DNA of 64,000 bases from Bradyrhizobium sp. LHD-71 (GCF_031157255.1 NZ_JAVIFX010000031.1:33816-97815); one strand, 5' to 3'. Counted from the stretch's first letter, positions 36,977-45,737 are shown. Notes: a model not told the origin generated them from the letters alone. Translations and numbers: made by a program.

Positions 36977-37801
36977 CTAGAACTTGTAATCCCAGCCGAT
37001 CCATTGGCAGAGGCCGCGACCCATCACGTCCTCGAGGTCCTGCCCTTTCAGCCACGGCAGCTCCTCGGTGAAGAAGGTGACGCACTGGCGGTAGCTGCAC
37101 GGCATGCGGGTGATGTCGGTGCCCCAGAAGAAGCGCCTGGGCCCGAATGCATCGAAGATGCGGTGGAGGCCGTCGTGGATGTTGCGGAACGGATAGGGCT
37201 CAGTCGAATAATGCGGCGCGCCGGTCGCCTTCACCGCGACGTTGGGAAGTTTTGCGAGCGCGACAAGTTCGTCCAGATGTACGAAGGCTTCGGCGTCGCG
37301 GCCGTGCCGATTCAGCCCGCAGTGATCGAGGATCATCTTCAGGTCCGGATGACGCTCGGCGATCTCGCGGAACTTCTTCAGGAAAAGCCCGCCCATCATC
37401 GCAATCGGCAGTCCTTCCTTCTCCACCGCCGGCCACAACCAATCGATCGAACCGTCATGGAGCCATTTCTGCTGCTCCTCTGTCAGGAAGGCCCAGCGCA
37501 ACCCCATCATGCCCGGCTGATTGCGCCAGCCGTGAACCAGCTTCCGGTTCTCCGGGTCCTGCAGCGGAAACTGTCCCATGATCGCGTAGCGATCCGGATA
37601 TTTCTTCGCCGCCTCGATCGCATACGCGTTCGCATCCGGGTCCCAGCCGGCGGGCGGATGGATCAACGCGGCGTCCACGCCCGCTTCGTCCATTTCTTTC
37701 AGGCACTCTTCCGCGGAGTATTTTTCGACCTTCCGATGCAATCCGGACGGCGGCGTCACCGTCTTGCTCCAAATGTGCACCTGCGCGTCGATGATCTTCA
37801 T
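36977..37801 (-). CDS. Amidohydrolase-2 family (TIM-barrel metal hydrolase/decarboxylase)
   Basis: The 274-residue protein starts MKIIDAQVHIWSKTVTPP, with the metal-binding DxQVH replacing DxHxH of other members. It has MILDHCGLNRHG (His) and FFWGTDITRMPC, where the Asp is the conserved metal or catalytic residue. These are marks of the amidohydrolase-2 family, which includes decarboxylases (e.g. ACMSD) and lactonases. Its neighbours, a LuxR regulator and amidase on the same strand, suggest an aromatic or amide catabolic role, but the reaction is undetermined. Confidence 0.88.
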   Translation of the reverse strand: MKIIDAQVHIWSKTVTPPSGLHRKVEKYSAEECLKEMDEAGVDAALIHPPAGWDPDANAYAIEAAKKYPDRYAIMGQFPLQDPENRKLVHGWRNQPGMMGLRWAFLTEEQQKWLHDGSIDWLWPAVEKEGLPIAMMGGLFLKKFREIAERHPDLKMILDHCGLNRHGRDAEAFVHLDELVALAKLPNVAVKATGAPHYSTEPYPFRNIHDGLHRIFDAFGPRRFFWGTDITRMPCSYRQCVTFFTEELPWLKGQDLEDVMGRGLCQWIGWDYKF

Positions 37802-37871
37802 TGCCGCCTCCCGCCGTGTGTTGGTTTCACGGCCGGAAGTGTCGGCGATAATGCAGAGTTGTCAAACGCCG

Positions 37872-39014
37872 CTAGCTGTGCGTCCCGCGCAAAGGCGAGG
37901 TATGGCGTTCCAAAAGCTGGATCAGATCTGCCTGACGCCCGGTGCCGGTCTTTGCAAAGATCTTCTGCAGGTGAGTCTTGACGGTCGTGATGCTCACACC
38001 GAGTTCATCCGCCGTTTCCTGCGGCGGTTCGCCGGCGGCAATATGCTCGAGCACCTTCTGCTCGGCGAAGGTCAGGCCGTAGAGCGATGCAAATGCCTCC
38101 AACGGCGGTGTACGCCGCTCGGCTGGATCCTGCACGATCACTGCCGTCGCCCCGCGCAGGCCGGCAAGTGGAATCCTGCCCTCGCGCCACTGCAGCGGCA
38201 GGACGTTGGCGATCAGCCCGCCCCCTTCGTCATCCGGGAGCGGCACTGCGTACTGTCCGGTTCGTGGCGGCGCATGGCCTGACACGCTTTCCGTCAGCGC
38301 GCGGGAGAGCGTGTCGCGCGGACCCGACCGCACCGCCGTCAAGCGGCCGTTCTGCGCTTTGAGAACGTTTCCATTTTTCAACAGCCGTTCGGCCGCGCCG
38401 TTCATGTAGGAGATGCGGCCGTGATCTTCGGTCAGCAGAATGCCCGTCGACAGCTGATCGACCGTCTGCTCCAGCCGCGCCGCCGTGATGCTCTGCAATT
38501 CCAGGGCATCGGAGATCATCAGCGCCCGGCAGATGTGCGGCGACAGCAGCTCCATGTGGCGCAGGTCGCTATCGGTGAAGCGCGGCTGCACGCCGGAACG
38601 GACGACGGAGAACCACGCGACGCGACGGCCCGACCGCAGCACGAGGACACCGATCACGTCACGGAAGCCGAGCGGCTTGACCCATTTCAGGTAGAAATCG
38701 CTGTTCGAGGTCTCGCGCTCGCCCGCCAGCATGGTCATGGTCGCGAACTCGCCAAGCTGGTCGAAGGCGACCTGCTTGGTCGGGGTTATCCGCGAAGCGG
38801 CCAGCTTCTCGAAATAGAGCCTGAGAAACGACTGATCGGCCCCGTGCTCGAAAATGTTGGTGCCGCTCGCGCTCTGACGATCCTGAACCACCATCGAGCT
38901 GGCGGCGCTTTCACCGAACGACGAGATCAACGGAAGCGCCCGCGACCAGTCCTGCGGCTGCAGCACGCAATCGTAAACAGAGCCGACGATCTCTGACAGG
39001 GTCTCGGGCCGCAT
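37872..39014 (-). CDS. LuxR family transcriptional regulator with PAS-like sensor region
   Basis: The 380-residue protein ends in a LuxR-type HTH (about 313-370: LTFAEQKVLEHIAAGEPPQE, then ELGVSITTVKTHLQKIFAKT). Upstream is a PAS-like region near residue 190 (DQLSTGILLTEDHGRISYMN) and an N-terminal GAF-like part. There is no response-regulator receiver domain, so it probably senses a ligand directly. It is encoded between the amidohydrolase and the amidase/OYE genes, all on the minus strand, and may control either unit. The spacer to the amidase gene downstream of the start is 112 bp and shows no clear operator. Confidence 0.92.
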   Translation of the reverse strand: MRPETLSEIVGSVYDCVLQPQDWSRALPLISSFGESAASSMVVQDRQSASGTNIFEHGADQSFLRLYFEKLAASRITPTKQVAFDQLGEFATMTMLAGERETSNSDFYLKWVKPLGFRDVIGVLVLRSGRRVAWFSVVRSGVQPRFTDSDLRHMELLSPHICRALMISDALELQSITAARLEQTVDQLSTGILLTEDHGRISYMNGAAERLLKNGNVLKAQNGRLTAVRSGPRDTLSRALTESVSGHAPPRTGQYAVPLPDDEGGGLIANVLPLQWREGRIPLAGLRGATAVIVQDPAERRTPPLEAFASLYGLTFAEQKVLEHIAAGEPPQETADELGVSITTVKTHLQKIFAKTGTGRQADLIQLLERHTSPLRGTHS

Positions 39015-39126
39015 GGTCAGCGCCTGTTGTTCTTTCTTCGACGCTCTTGGAAGGAGTGCATATTTTGCGCCAGTTCAACCGATTTCGCCATCCTGCAATG
39101 GGCGAGTCCTCGCGCAGGCACAACCG

Positions 39127-40581
39127 TCACGCCCAGCCTTTCGGCGGAACAAAGGCCTGGAAGCCCTGTTCGAGCTGGCGCGCGACCTCGATGCAGGTGA
39201 GATCGCCATACTCCGGCCCGACGATCTGTACGCCGACGGGCAGTCCGGACTTCGCAAGACCTGCGGGCGCTACCGTTGAGGGCAAGCAAGCGACGGTGGT
39301 GAACGCACCCCAAAAGGTAGGGTCGGCCGTCGACACAGAGCGGCCTTTCACGACAACCTTTCGTTCGTGCCAGGCATGCTTTGGATCGTGCGGCACCGCC
39401 ACCGTCGGCGCCGTCGGGCACAGGAGCACGTCCCAATCTCGAAAGAACGCCCTCCAGGCCTGCCGCAGGAGCTGGCGCTGCGAATCGAGCTCAATCCAGT
39501 CGCCGTGGGTGAAGATTTTTTCGGCCCCCTTCCCCTCGCCGTCTTCGAGCATGGCGAAGCGTCGGCGAAGATGGCTCAACCGGGTCCAAAAACCCTCGTC
39601 GTGCTTGGCGCGCACAGTGAGGCCGGCCATCATCACCCCCCCAAAGATCCGAAAGGCCGCGGCGTTGTCGATCGCCGGCCAGGCGCGGTTGCTGACCTTC
39701 GCACCTTTCTTGACGAAGAAGTCGGCCGCCGCCTGAATGCGTTCCTGCACCTCGATATCGACCGGAAAGTTGGGATCTTCGAGCAGAACCGCAACACGTA
39801 GCTCGCTCGGTTTGGTGGTTCGCGGTGGTGGCAGGCTCAGCTTCCACGCGACCGCATCGTGTGGCGTCGGCCCCGCCATCAGCAGGAGTGCCTGTTTCAA
39901 ATCCGTAGCACTACGCGCCAGCGGCCCGGCCACCCCGAAATCGGGCTTGTGCTGGATACCGGGCAAGACGTGGCCGTCCCAGTTGGTCACGCCGTAGGTC
40001 GAACTGTGCCCGAAAATTCCGCAGTAATGCGCGACGTTGCGGACACCGCCGCCGAAGTCGACGCCGATTTCCAGGGCCGTCAGACCCGCAGCGAGCGCCG
40101 CCGCGGCGCCACCCGACGAACCGCCGGGCGAGCGCGCCAGGTCCCACGGGTTGTTGGTCGTGCCGTAGATGTCGTTGTGGGTCGCCCAGCCGATCAGATA
40201 GGCGGCGACGTTGGTTTTGCCGAAGGCGATCGCGCCGGCGTCGAGGTAGCGTTGCACCGTGAAGGCATTGCCCGCCGGACGATGATCCTTCAGTTCCGGC
40301 ACGCCCCATGTCGCCGGCAGGCCCGCGAGATCGAAGCTGTCCTTGATCGTGACCGGCAGTCCGTGCAGCGGCCCCCAATCTTCGCCCTTGGCGATCGCGG
40401 CATCCGCAGCTTTCGCCCGCCGCCGTGCGCCGGCGATATCCATCGCAATGATCGCATTGACCCGCGGGTTGTGTTTCTCGATGCGGCTCAAGTAGAGGTC
40501 GAGCAGCTCCTCCGAGCCGATCTTCTTGCTCTTGATCTGTGCCGCGAGCTCGGTTGCAGAGGAAAATGGCAGGTTCGTCAT
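39127..40581 (-). CDS. Amidase signature protein lacking the Ser nucleophile
   Basis: The 484-residue protein has the amidase fold: Lys80 in PVTIKDSFDL, cis-Ser155 in SPGGSSGGAA and the C-terminal SGLPVGVQIVGP. The nucleophile is expected 24 residues after the cis-Ser, as in FAAH. That position is Gly179 in VDFGGGVRNV, encoded GGT at 40047-40045. Canonical members read GGS[IV]R. The rest of the core is intact, so the gene is not decayed. It abuts the old-yellow-enzyme gene with no spacing (TGAATG). Either the protein uses another residue, acts as a binding protein, or has a different chemistry. Reading is certain; consequence is inference. Confidence 0.9.
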   Translation of the reverse strand: MTNLPFSSATELAAQIKSKKIGSEELLDLYLSRIEKHNPRVNAIIAMDIAGARRRAKAADAAIAKGEDWGPLHGLPVTIKDSFDLAGLPATWGVPELKDHRPAGNAFTVQRYLDAGAIAFGKTNVAAYLIGWATHNDIYGTTNNPWDLARSPGGSSGGAAAALAAGLTALEIGVDFGGGVRNVAHYCGIFGHSSTYGVTNWDGHVLPGIQHKPDFGVAGPLARSATDLKQALLLMAGPTPHDAVAWKLSLPPPRTTKPSELRVAVLLEDPNFPVDIEVQERIQAAADFFVKKGAKVSNRAWPAIDNAAAFRIFGGVMMAGLTVRAKHDEGFWTRLSHLRRRFAMLEDGEGKGAEKIFTHGDWIELDSQRQLLRQAWRAFFRDWDVLLCPTAPTVAVPHDPKHAWHERKVVVKGRSVSTADPTFWGAFTTVACLPSTVAPAGLAKSGLPVGVQIVGPEYGDLTCIEVARQLEQGFQAFVPPKGWA

Positions 40582-42030
40582 TCAAAGGTCCGTTTCGGCA
40601 TGGTCGTTGTCGAGCCGCTTGCCCGTAAGGGCGAACGGCGCCTGCGGCGAGCACAAGGCGATAACCTGGTTCAGCATGTCCTCTCTGGACTCGAAGCGGC
40701 GCTCATCATAGCAGCCGAGTGGAAAGACAGCCGTGTGCGAACAGCACAGAGTGCAGAACGAGCACGGATTCTCGGGCCGCTCGAGGCCTTTTTCGAACTG
40801 CTTGAGCAGATCCGGATTTGCAATGAGCGGCCGCGCGATCGCAACCATGTCGCATTTTCCATCGCTCAGCGCACCGTCGATGACGCTGCGGTCCTGAAAT
40901 CCGCCATTGGCGATGATCGGAATGCCGACGACACGGCGCATCGCAGCGGCGAAATCCGCGTTCGCCGCCGGCTTGAATCGCCAGCCGAAGCCAAATACGG
41001 CCTTCCTGATCGGCCGTGGCACGAGGTTGTAGACGGCGGCGCGAGCGGTGGCCTTGCCGCTCAGGTAGCTCGTGGCATTGACGAAGATGTGGAGCCCCTC
41101 GTCGGGAAAGTCGCCAGGACTTCCCTTAGGATTGGGAAAGCCGAAACCGCTGTCGATATGCAGATAATCGACGCCGAGCTGCTCCAGCCTTTTCGCGTAG
41201 TATGTTGTCTCGGGAAGGTCGTTGCCGATGAAATAGTGGCGCGGCGGCCAGATAACCGGCGGCCAGGGAATCCTGATATTGATCGGCAGCCAGTTGAAGT
41301 CCTTCGCCGACAGGCGGATGCCGAACAGGAAGCCGTCGCCGACCTCCTGCCGCACGCGCTGGACCACCTCCTGCAACAGCTGGAAGCGCTTCTCGACCGA
41401 TCCCCCGTATTTGTCCGTCCGGCGATTCGTGACCGGGTTGAGGAACTGATGGATGATGTAGCCCTTCGAAGCCGTGATCTCGACGCCATCGCAGCCCGCC
41501 TCGGCGACGCGCCGCGCTGCGTTCGCAAAATCCGTGACGACCGCCTCGATATCCTCCTCGCTCATCTTGATGGAGCGGTTATGGTATCCGTACAGGACGT
41601 CGAAAAAGCTGGACGCTGAGATTCGATCCTCGATTTGCGGCTTGATGCTGGTGTGGCTATGCCCGCCGGTATCACCGAGCTGCACGATGTAGCGGCAATC
41701 GCTTCCAGCCCTGATTTCGTTGACCGCATGACGAAGCGGCTTGACGAAGCGATCGTCGTGCAGCGACGGATACTCCAGCGGCGACATCCGCTTTTGATTG
41801 ATGCTGATGGTTGGCGAGATGATCGCCGCGACGCCGCCGTCGGCAAAGCGCTTCTCGAAATGCACGAATGCGGGAGAGACCGTGCCATCATAGTAGGCCA
41901 TCCGCCCGCCCAGCGATGAGCGCAGCACACGATTGGCGAAGGCAACGTTCTTGATGCGAAACGGCTCAAAAAGCACGCCAGCCTCCAGCAAGACAGTATT
42001 ATGATTCCCCATCCGCACGAATGAGGACAT
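40582..42030 (-). CDS. NADH:flavin oxidoreductase (old yellow enzyme family) with C-terminal Cys cluster
   Basis: The 482-residue protein has an OYE-type TIM barrel: LFEPFRIKNVAFANRV, GVAAIISPTISI, DGVEITASKGYIIHQFL and VGIPIIANGGF. After the barrel is CSFCTLCCSHTAVFPLGC (C-x2-C-x3-C-x9-C), matching the position of the [4Fe-4S] ligands of 2,4-dienoyl-CoA reductase. The FAD/NAD domains of that enzyme are absent, so electrons must come from a separate partner. The start may be the second Met (MGNHNTVLLEAG). Its stop abuts the amidase start. Substrate unknown; reduction of an activated alkene is the family chemistry. Confidence 0.9.
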   Translation of the reverse strand: MSSFVRMGNHNTVLLEAGVLFEPFRIKNVAFANRVLRSSLGGRMAYYDGTVSPAFVHFEKRFADGGVAAIISPTISINQKRMSPLEYPSLHDDRFVKPLRHAVNEIRAGSDCRYIVQLGDTGGHSHTSIKPQIEDRISASSFFDVLYGYHNRSIKMSEEDIEAVVTDFANAARRVAEAGCDGVEITASKGYIIHQFLNPVTNRRTDKYGGSVEKRFQLLQEVVQRVRQEVGDGFLFGIRLSAKDFNWLPINIRIPWPPVIWPPRHYFIGNDLPETTYYAKRLEQLGVDYLHIDSGFGFPNPKGSPGDFPDEGLHIFVNATSYLSGKATARAAVYNLVPRPIRKAVFGFGWRFKPAANADFAAAMRRVVGIPIIANGGFQDRSVIDGALSDGKCDMVAIARPLIANPDLLKQFEKGLERPENPCSFCTLCCSHTAVFPLGCYDERRFESREDMLNQVIALCSPQAPFALTGKRLDNDHAETDL

Positions 42031-42081
42031 GACGCCGCTTTCGTTCGTCTTGATTGCAGCGTCAGAAATTTACAAGCTAGA

Positions 42082-42103
42082 GCCCCGTTTCTTTCGACGG
42101 GGC
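42082..42103. promoter_or_regulatory. Small hairpin in the divergent gap between OYE and ALO-type oxidase genes
   Basis: GCCCCGT and ACGGGGC are exact complements with an 8-base loop (TTCTTTCG). It lies in the 184-bp divergent region, 52 bp from the OYE start and 112 bp from the oxidase start. It may be an operator or mRNA hairpin of either gene. Confidence 0.35.
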
Positions 42104-42214
42104 GTGAGGAAGCGCCGCCCCGTGTACCACGAACACCGGAAGCGGGGTAATAATCCGTGACAATAGTCCGGGTTTTCTGTCGCGACCAGCCGTTTCCTGC
42201 GCGGGGGCTTATCG

Positions 42215-43687
42215 ATGAGCACAGAAAGCAAAGATAGTTTGCAGAAAATCACCAATTTCGGCGGCAACCAGTGCTGGCTCGCGCGCCGGCTCCGACCGTC
42301 CTCCGAAGATGAGCTTCTGAGCATTCTGGAGCGGCACGACGGCGCCACCATACGTGCCGCCGGATCAGGCCATTCCTGGAGCGGGATTGTCGCCCATGCC
42401 GACATCGTGCTCGACATGAGTGCGTTCAACTCCGTCGCGCTCATCAACACCAACGGACAGCATCTGGTCCGCGCCGGAGCGGGCTGCCGCCTGCAGGACC
42501 TGCTCGATCGTTTGCATGCGGCGACCGACCGGACGCTTCCGACTCTGGGCGCCATCAAGAAGCAAACGATATCGGGCGCGATTTCGACCGCAACGCACGG
42601 CTCCGGCCGGCAGAGCCTGTCGCATTTCGTCGTCCGGGTCCGCGCTGCGGTGTTTACTGGCTCCGGCGGACCTGAAATCCGCGAGTTCGACGGCGGGCCG
42701 GAGCTGCTCGCGATGCGCTGCGGCCTCGGATGCACGGGGATCATCGTCTCCGTCGATCTGCAGACGGTCCCCAAATATCTCGTGGCCGAAACGGCGCGCC
42801 GTTACGACAGCATCGACCAGGTGATCGCCACCTTTGAGTCTAACCCATTGTCGACATTCACGTTCTCCCCTTACAGCTGGGCATTCACGGCCTTTGAGCG
42901 GCGCGCCATCGCGCGTCAGCCCCAGTCGTTACCGTCGCGCGCCAAAGCGCTTGCGTTCCGACTTTATCAACTGATCCTCATCGACACCTTGTTTCATCTT
43001 GGTGTCGTCGGCAGCAGGGCCCTCGGACCGGCCGCGGTCAAGTTCTTGCAGAAGCACGCGACAAAAACCCTTCTCACCGATGTCGAGCGGGTCGACAACG
43101 CCGAACATGTTCTCACCACCCAGCATGATCTCTTTCGCCATGAGGAGATGGAGCTGTTCGTCAGGGAAGCTGACCTGTCCTTTGTCCTGCGGTTTCTGCG
43201 CGCTGCAGTCGAGTTTTTTTCCGGCGATGCATCGACATTTCCGGATGAACTCGCGGCACGGCTGAGGCAGGCCAACCTTGCGACCATGCTCGAAGGCAAG
43301 CATGGCAGCTTCGTCCTGCACTACCCGCTGTTCGTCCGGCGGATACTGCCGGAAGAAACCTTGATTTCGATGGCCGCGGCGGCGGACGGCCCTTTGTATT
43401 CGGTCTCGATCTTCACCTACGATCCGCCGCGCCAGCGTGAGCCGTACTATGCCTTCTGCCTGTTCGTGGCGAGGGCGCTCAGAACGCTGGTCGGAGCGCG
43501 GCTGCATTGGGGCAAGCACTTCCCGCTGTCCCATTCCGAGATCGCTGTCCTGTACCCCGAGCTCGAACGCTTTCGGGCGATCTGTCGCACTCACGATCCT
43601 CACGGCGTTTTGCGCAACACCTACACGGCGCGCGTGCTAGACTTGGCTCCGGGCAAACGCGAGGACGATCGTTCCGCCGCCGCATGA
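42215..43687 (+). CDS. FAD-linked oxidase, sugar-1,4-lactone oxidase (ALO) type
   Basis: The 490-residue protein has a PCMH FAD-binding domain with AAGSGHSWSG (His53 is in the position of the covalent flavin attachment in this family) and GAISTATHGSG. A C-terminal ALO domain contains HWGKH at 431-435, which is typical of L-gulono- and D-arabinono-lactone oxidases. No signal peptide is seen. It oxidises a polyol, lactone or alditol with oxygen. The neighbour on the left is divergent; the right-hand gene starts after 169 bp. Which sugar lactone is used cannot be read from sequence. Confidence 0.9.
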   Translation: MSTESKDSLQKITNFGGNQCWLARRLRPSSEDELLSILERHDGATIRAAGSGHSWSGIVAHADIVLDMSAFNSVALINTNGQHLVRAGAGCRLQDLLDRLHAATDRTLPTLGAIKKQTISGAISTATHGSGRQSLSHFVVRVRAAVFTGSGGPEIREFDGGPELLAMRCGLGCTGIIVSVDLQTVPKYLVAETARRYDSIDQVIATFESNPLSTFTFSPYSWAFTAFERRAIARQPQSLPSRAKALAFRLYQLILIDTLFHLGVVGSRALGPAAVKFLQKHATKTLLTDVERVDNAEHVLTTQHDLFRHEEMELFVREADLSFVLRFLRAAVEFFSGDASTFPDELAARLRQANLATMLEGKHGSFVLHYPLFVRRILPEETLISMAAAADGPLYSVSIFTYDPPRQREPYYAFCLFVARALRTLVGARLHWGKHFPLSHSEIAVLYPELERFRAICRTHDPHGVLRNTYTARVLDLAPGKREDDRSAAA

Positions 43688-43762
43688 ATTCTCGTGCCGC
43701 CGCGCCGAACCGTCGGGCGCCATCGATGACGACGCCATCTCCCGCAAGCCGATGAGTGTCCC

Positions 43763-43815
43763 GGTTGTAACGTTCGCATCACCTTGCGGCGACCTCGTCC
43801 GCGAACGTTAGAACC
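43763..43815. repeat. 15-bp inverted repeat upstream of the 43857 gene
   Basis: GGTTGTAACGTTCGC at 43763-43777 and GCGAACGTTAGAACC at 43801-43815 are complementary except at one position, with a 23-base loop. The stem ends 41 bases before the start of the downstream gene. It could be a terminator for the oxidase gene (no T-run is seen), an operator or an mRNA structure. Confidence 0.6.
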
Positions 43816-43856
43816 AGGAGTGTGGTCCTGTTTCCACCAGCTCGCGGAGAGCCGCA

Positions 43857-44375
43857 ATGACAGATGTTTCGGGCAGCGTTGCAATGGCGTCGCAGGGTAT
43901 CCCTGGCCTGCGCGGCTTCCAGGTTCTCGGCCATAATGATCTGGCGAGGCTGGAAGCATTCTTCCTCGCATTCGATCTCGACCAGCGGCGCGAATATTTC
44001 GGCGGCGACGTCGCCGACACCGCGCTGCGCGACTACTGCAATGCAATTCGCTGGGGCGAGGCGACGATCATCGCACGATCCGGCCCCCACGGTCTGGAAG
44101 CGATCGCAATCGTGGCGGCAATCGCGCCGGACCAACGAGCCGCTGACCTGTCGATGGCCTGTCCGTCCGCGGGCGACCGCCAGCCGATCGTTGCCGACAT
44201 GCTCGACCTCGCACTGATGGCGGCCTCGTTAAGTTACCGGCAGCTCATCGTCTATCATGACCATGCGATGCCCGAGCTTCTGTCGCTGCTGCGCGGATCG
44301 GGCTCGGCAAAGTTCGATGGCGACATTGTTCGCATCGACGTGCCGCTCGGTAATGCGAGGCTCGTGGCCTGCTAG
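43857..44375 (+). CDS. Hypothetical protein, possible GNAT-like fold
   Basis: The 172-residue protein has an SD-like GGAGAG nine bases upstream. LSYRQLIVYHDHAMPELLSL near the end and a central RSGPHGLEAIAIVAAIAP strand resemble a degenerate acetyltransferase fold, but the acetyl-CoA Q/RxxGxG/A motif is not clear. No close family was recognised. Codon usage is like that of the neighbours. It may be involved in modification of a small molecule, but this is a weak guess. Confidence 0.65.
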   Translation: MTDVSGSVAMASQGIPGLRGFQVLGHNDLARLEAFFLAFDLDQRREYFGGDVADTALRDYCNAIRWGEATIIARSGPHGLEAIAIVAAIAPDQRAADLSMACPSAGDRQPIVADMLDLALMAASLSYRQLIVYHDHAMPELLSLLRGSGSAKFDGDIVRIDVPLGNARLVAC

Positions 44376-44397
44376 CGGCTTTTCCTGCAACGGTGGC

Positions 44398-44424
44398 GCA
44401 GGGACCGGCGGCGCCGATCCCTGC
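44398..44424. terminator. Bidirectional terminator-like hairpin between convergent genes
   Basis: GCAGGGA and TCCCTGC flank a GC-rich loop with an inner GGCGGCGCCG palindrome. It is placed between the stop codons of the 43857 gene and the convergent 44433 gene. Confidence 0.55.
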
Positions 44425-44432
44425 TTGACGAC

Positions 44433-44714
44433 TTACTGTCCGCGGTCCCCCCGCCTCAACGCCTTCAGCACGATCGCGGTCAGACCGCACGCAGCATAGG
44501 CCGCGGCGACCAGCGCCAGCCATCGATCGTTCAGGCTGACGAGCGCATAAAGCGACGTCGACATGTTGGTGCAGGTCCACAGTCCCCACGCCGGATACGA
44601 CGTTGAGGATGCTATGGCGCTATCGACAGCGATGCGCCGCAGCTGCGGCATGTACGACGCCAGCCGCAGGCCGCTGCAAAAGATAAATCCAAACCAGGCG
44701 ATGCTTGTCAGCAT
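44433..44714 (-). CDS. Small PQ-loop-like membrane protein
   Basis: The 93-residue protein starts with GAGGAGA before its ATG. It has an N-terminal TM segment (MLTSIAWFGFIFCSGLRLAS) followed by YMPQLRRIAVDSAIASSTSY, a pattern seen in single-module PQ-loop/SemiSWEET proteins, where Pro-Gln sits at the end of helix 1. Two further hydrophobic stretches (MSTSLYALV and WLALVAAAYAACGLTAIVL) make three TM helices. SemiSWEETs work as dimers that move sugars. The pattern supports the fold; the transport function is inferred. Confidence 0.75.
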   Translation of the reverse strand: MLTSIAWFGFIFCSGLRLASYMPQLRRIAVDSAIASSTSYPAWGLWTCTNMSTSLYALVSLNDRWLALVAAAYAACGLTAIVLKALRRGDRGQ

Positions 44715-44944
44715 GGTTCTCTCCTCGATGGAGATGCACAGAGACCGCCCGGGTTCGGAAATCTGCTCTATCCGCAGGTGATGCGAGATGCGTTTGGGCC
44801 CGTGTCGTCAGGCCGGCGCCGGCGATCCGTGCGGACCTTCGCAGCCGAAAATCGTTCAGGCTTCATCCAATCGAATGATTTGTGAGCCCGCAGAAAGCAT
44901 CAGGTTCGCGGCCTGTCCCGAACCGGGAACTCGCGGAGGAAGCC

Positions 44945-45583
44945 ATGCTCTTTCCGGTCGCCCTGAGCGTAACGCTCCTGATCTTCGCCTTCACCACCCT
45001 GCCGAAAGTCGACACTGACGCGTCGAGGCCGGCCCACGAGACCACCGAACCTCATACGCAAATGCCGACCTTCCGATCGATCGATATGGACAAACCAAAA
45101 GCCATCAAAGTTCATGCGACCGAACCGTCTCTGAACGAGATCTCACGATGGCTGTCGGACAATTTCGACCTGCCGCATTCGGACAATTTGCCGCAAATTG
45201 AACGTGTCCCTGCCGCGCAACTGCATCGGCTGCGCTACAAGGGTCTGCTGCCGCCGCCGTCGCTTGCGATCGGCGGCGAACATGCGACCCCATACCTCGA
45301 CCCGCAACGCGAGGTCGTCGCGATCTACAACGACTCAACCAGGACCATCTATCTGCGCGAGGACTGGACGGGCGACTCCGCAGCCGAACAATCGGTGCTG
45401 GTGCATGAAATGGTGCATCACCTGCAGAACGTGGCGGGACTGAAATATGAGTGCAGCGGCGCACGCGAAAAGCCTGCCTATCTGGCGCAGCACGAGTGGC
45501 TGAAGTTGCACGGCTTCGAACTCGAGACGACGTTCGACGTCGACATGTTTACGATCGTCGCGCTTTCGGCGTGCATGCACTAG
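44945..45583 (+). CDS. Exported or membrane-anchored HExxH metallopeptidase-like protein
   Basis: The ATG at 44945 has a GGAGGAAG ribosome binding site; an upstream in-frame GTG lacks one. The 212-residue protein has an N-terminal hydrophobic segment (LFPVALSVTLLIFAFTTL) as signal or anchor. The zinc-binding motif HEMVHHLQ is in SVLVHEMVHHLQNVAGLKY, with a Glu further on in AYLAQHEWLKLHGFELE that could be the third ligand. It resembles a DUF6647-type group of unknown function. The neighbourhood gives no hint. Confidence 0.82.
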   Translation: MLFPVALSVTLLIFAFTTLPKVDTDASRPAHETTEPHTQMPTFRSIDMDKPKAIKVHATEPSLNEISRWLSDNFDLPHSDNLPQIERVPAAQLHRLRYKGLLPPPSLAIGGEHATPYLDPQREVVAIYNDSTRTIYLREDWTGDSAAEQSVLVHEMVHHLQNVAGLKYECSGAREKPAYLAQHEWLKLHGFELETTFDVDMFTIVALSACMH

Positions 45584-45696
45584 GCTCGTTCCGGATCCAC
45601 ATCCGACGACAATATTCATTCGGCGTCATGCCGCGAACGCAGGGATCCCGTATCCCAGAGCGCCAGAGTTCAGATCGCTAACGCTGCGGCGTGCTG

Positions 45697-45718
45697 GATG
45701 CCCGCCTTCGCGGGCATC
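45697..45718. terminator. Hairpin between convergent genes, part of a dispersed repeat
   Basis: GATGCCCGC, CTTC and GCGGGCATC form a perfect 9-bp stem. It is flanked by fragments (AGGGATCCCGTATCCCAG) of a repeat common in related genomes. It lies between the stop codon at 45583 and the convergent kinase gene, fitting a terminator role. Confidence 0.6.
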
Positions 45719-45737
45719 ACGGCAAACTCATCATGCT

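Noticed and set aside
43801..43815. LexA (GTTC-N7-GTTC) box near the GAACG motifs
   Set aside because: Spacing does not fit; the sequence is better explained as one arm of the 15-bp inverted repeat.
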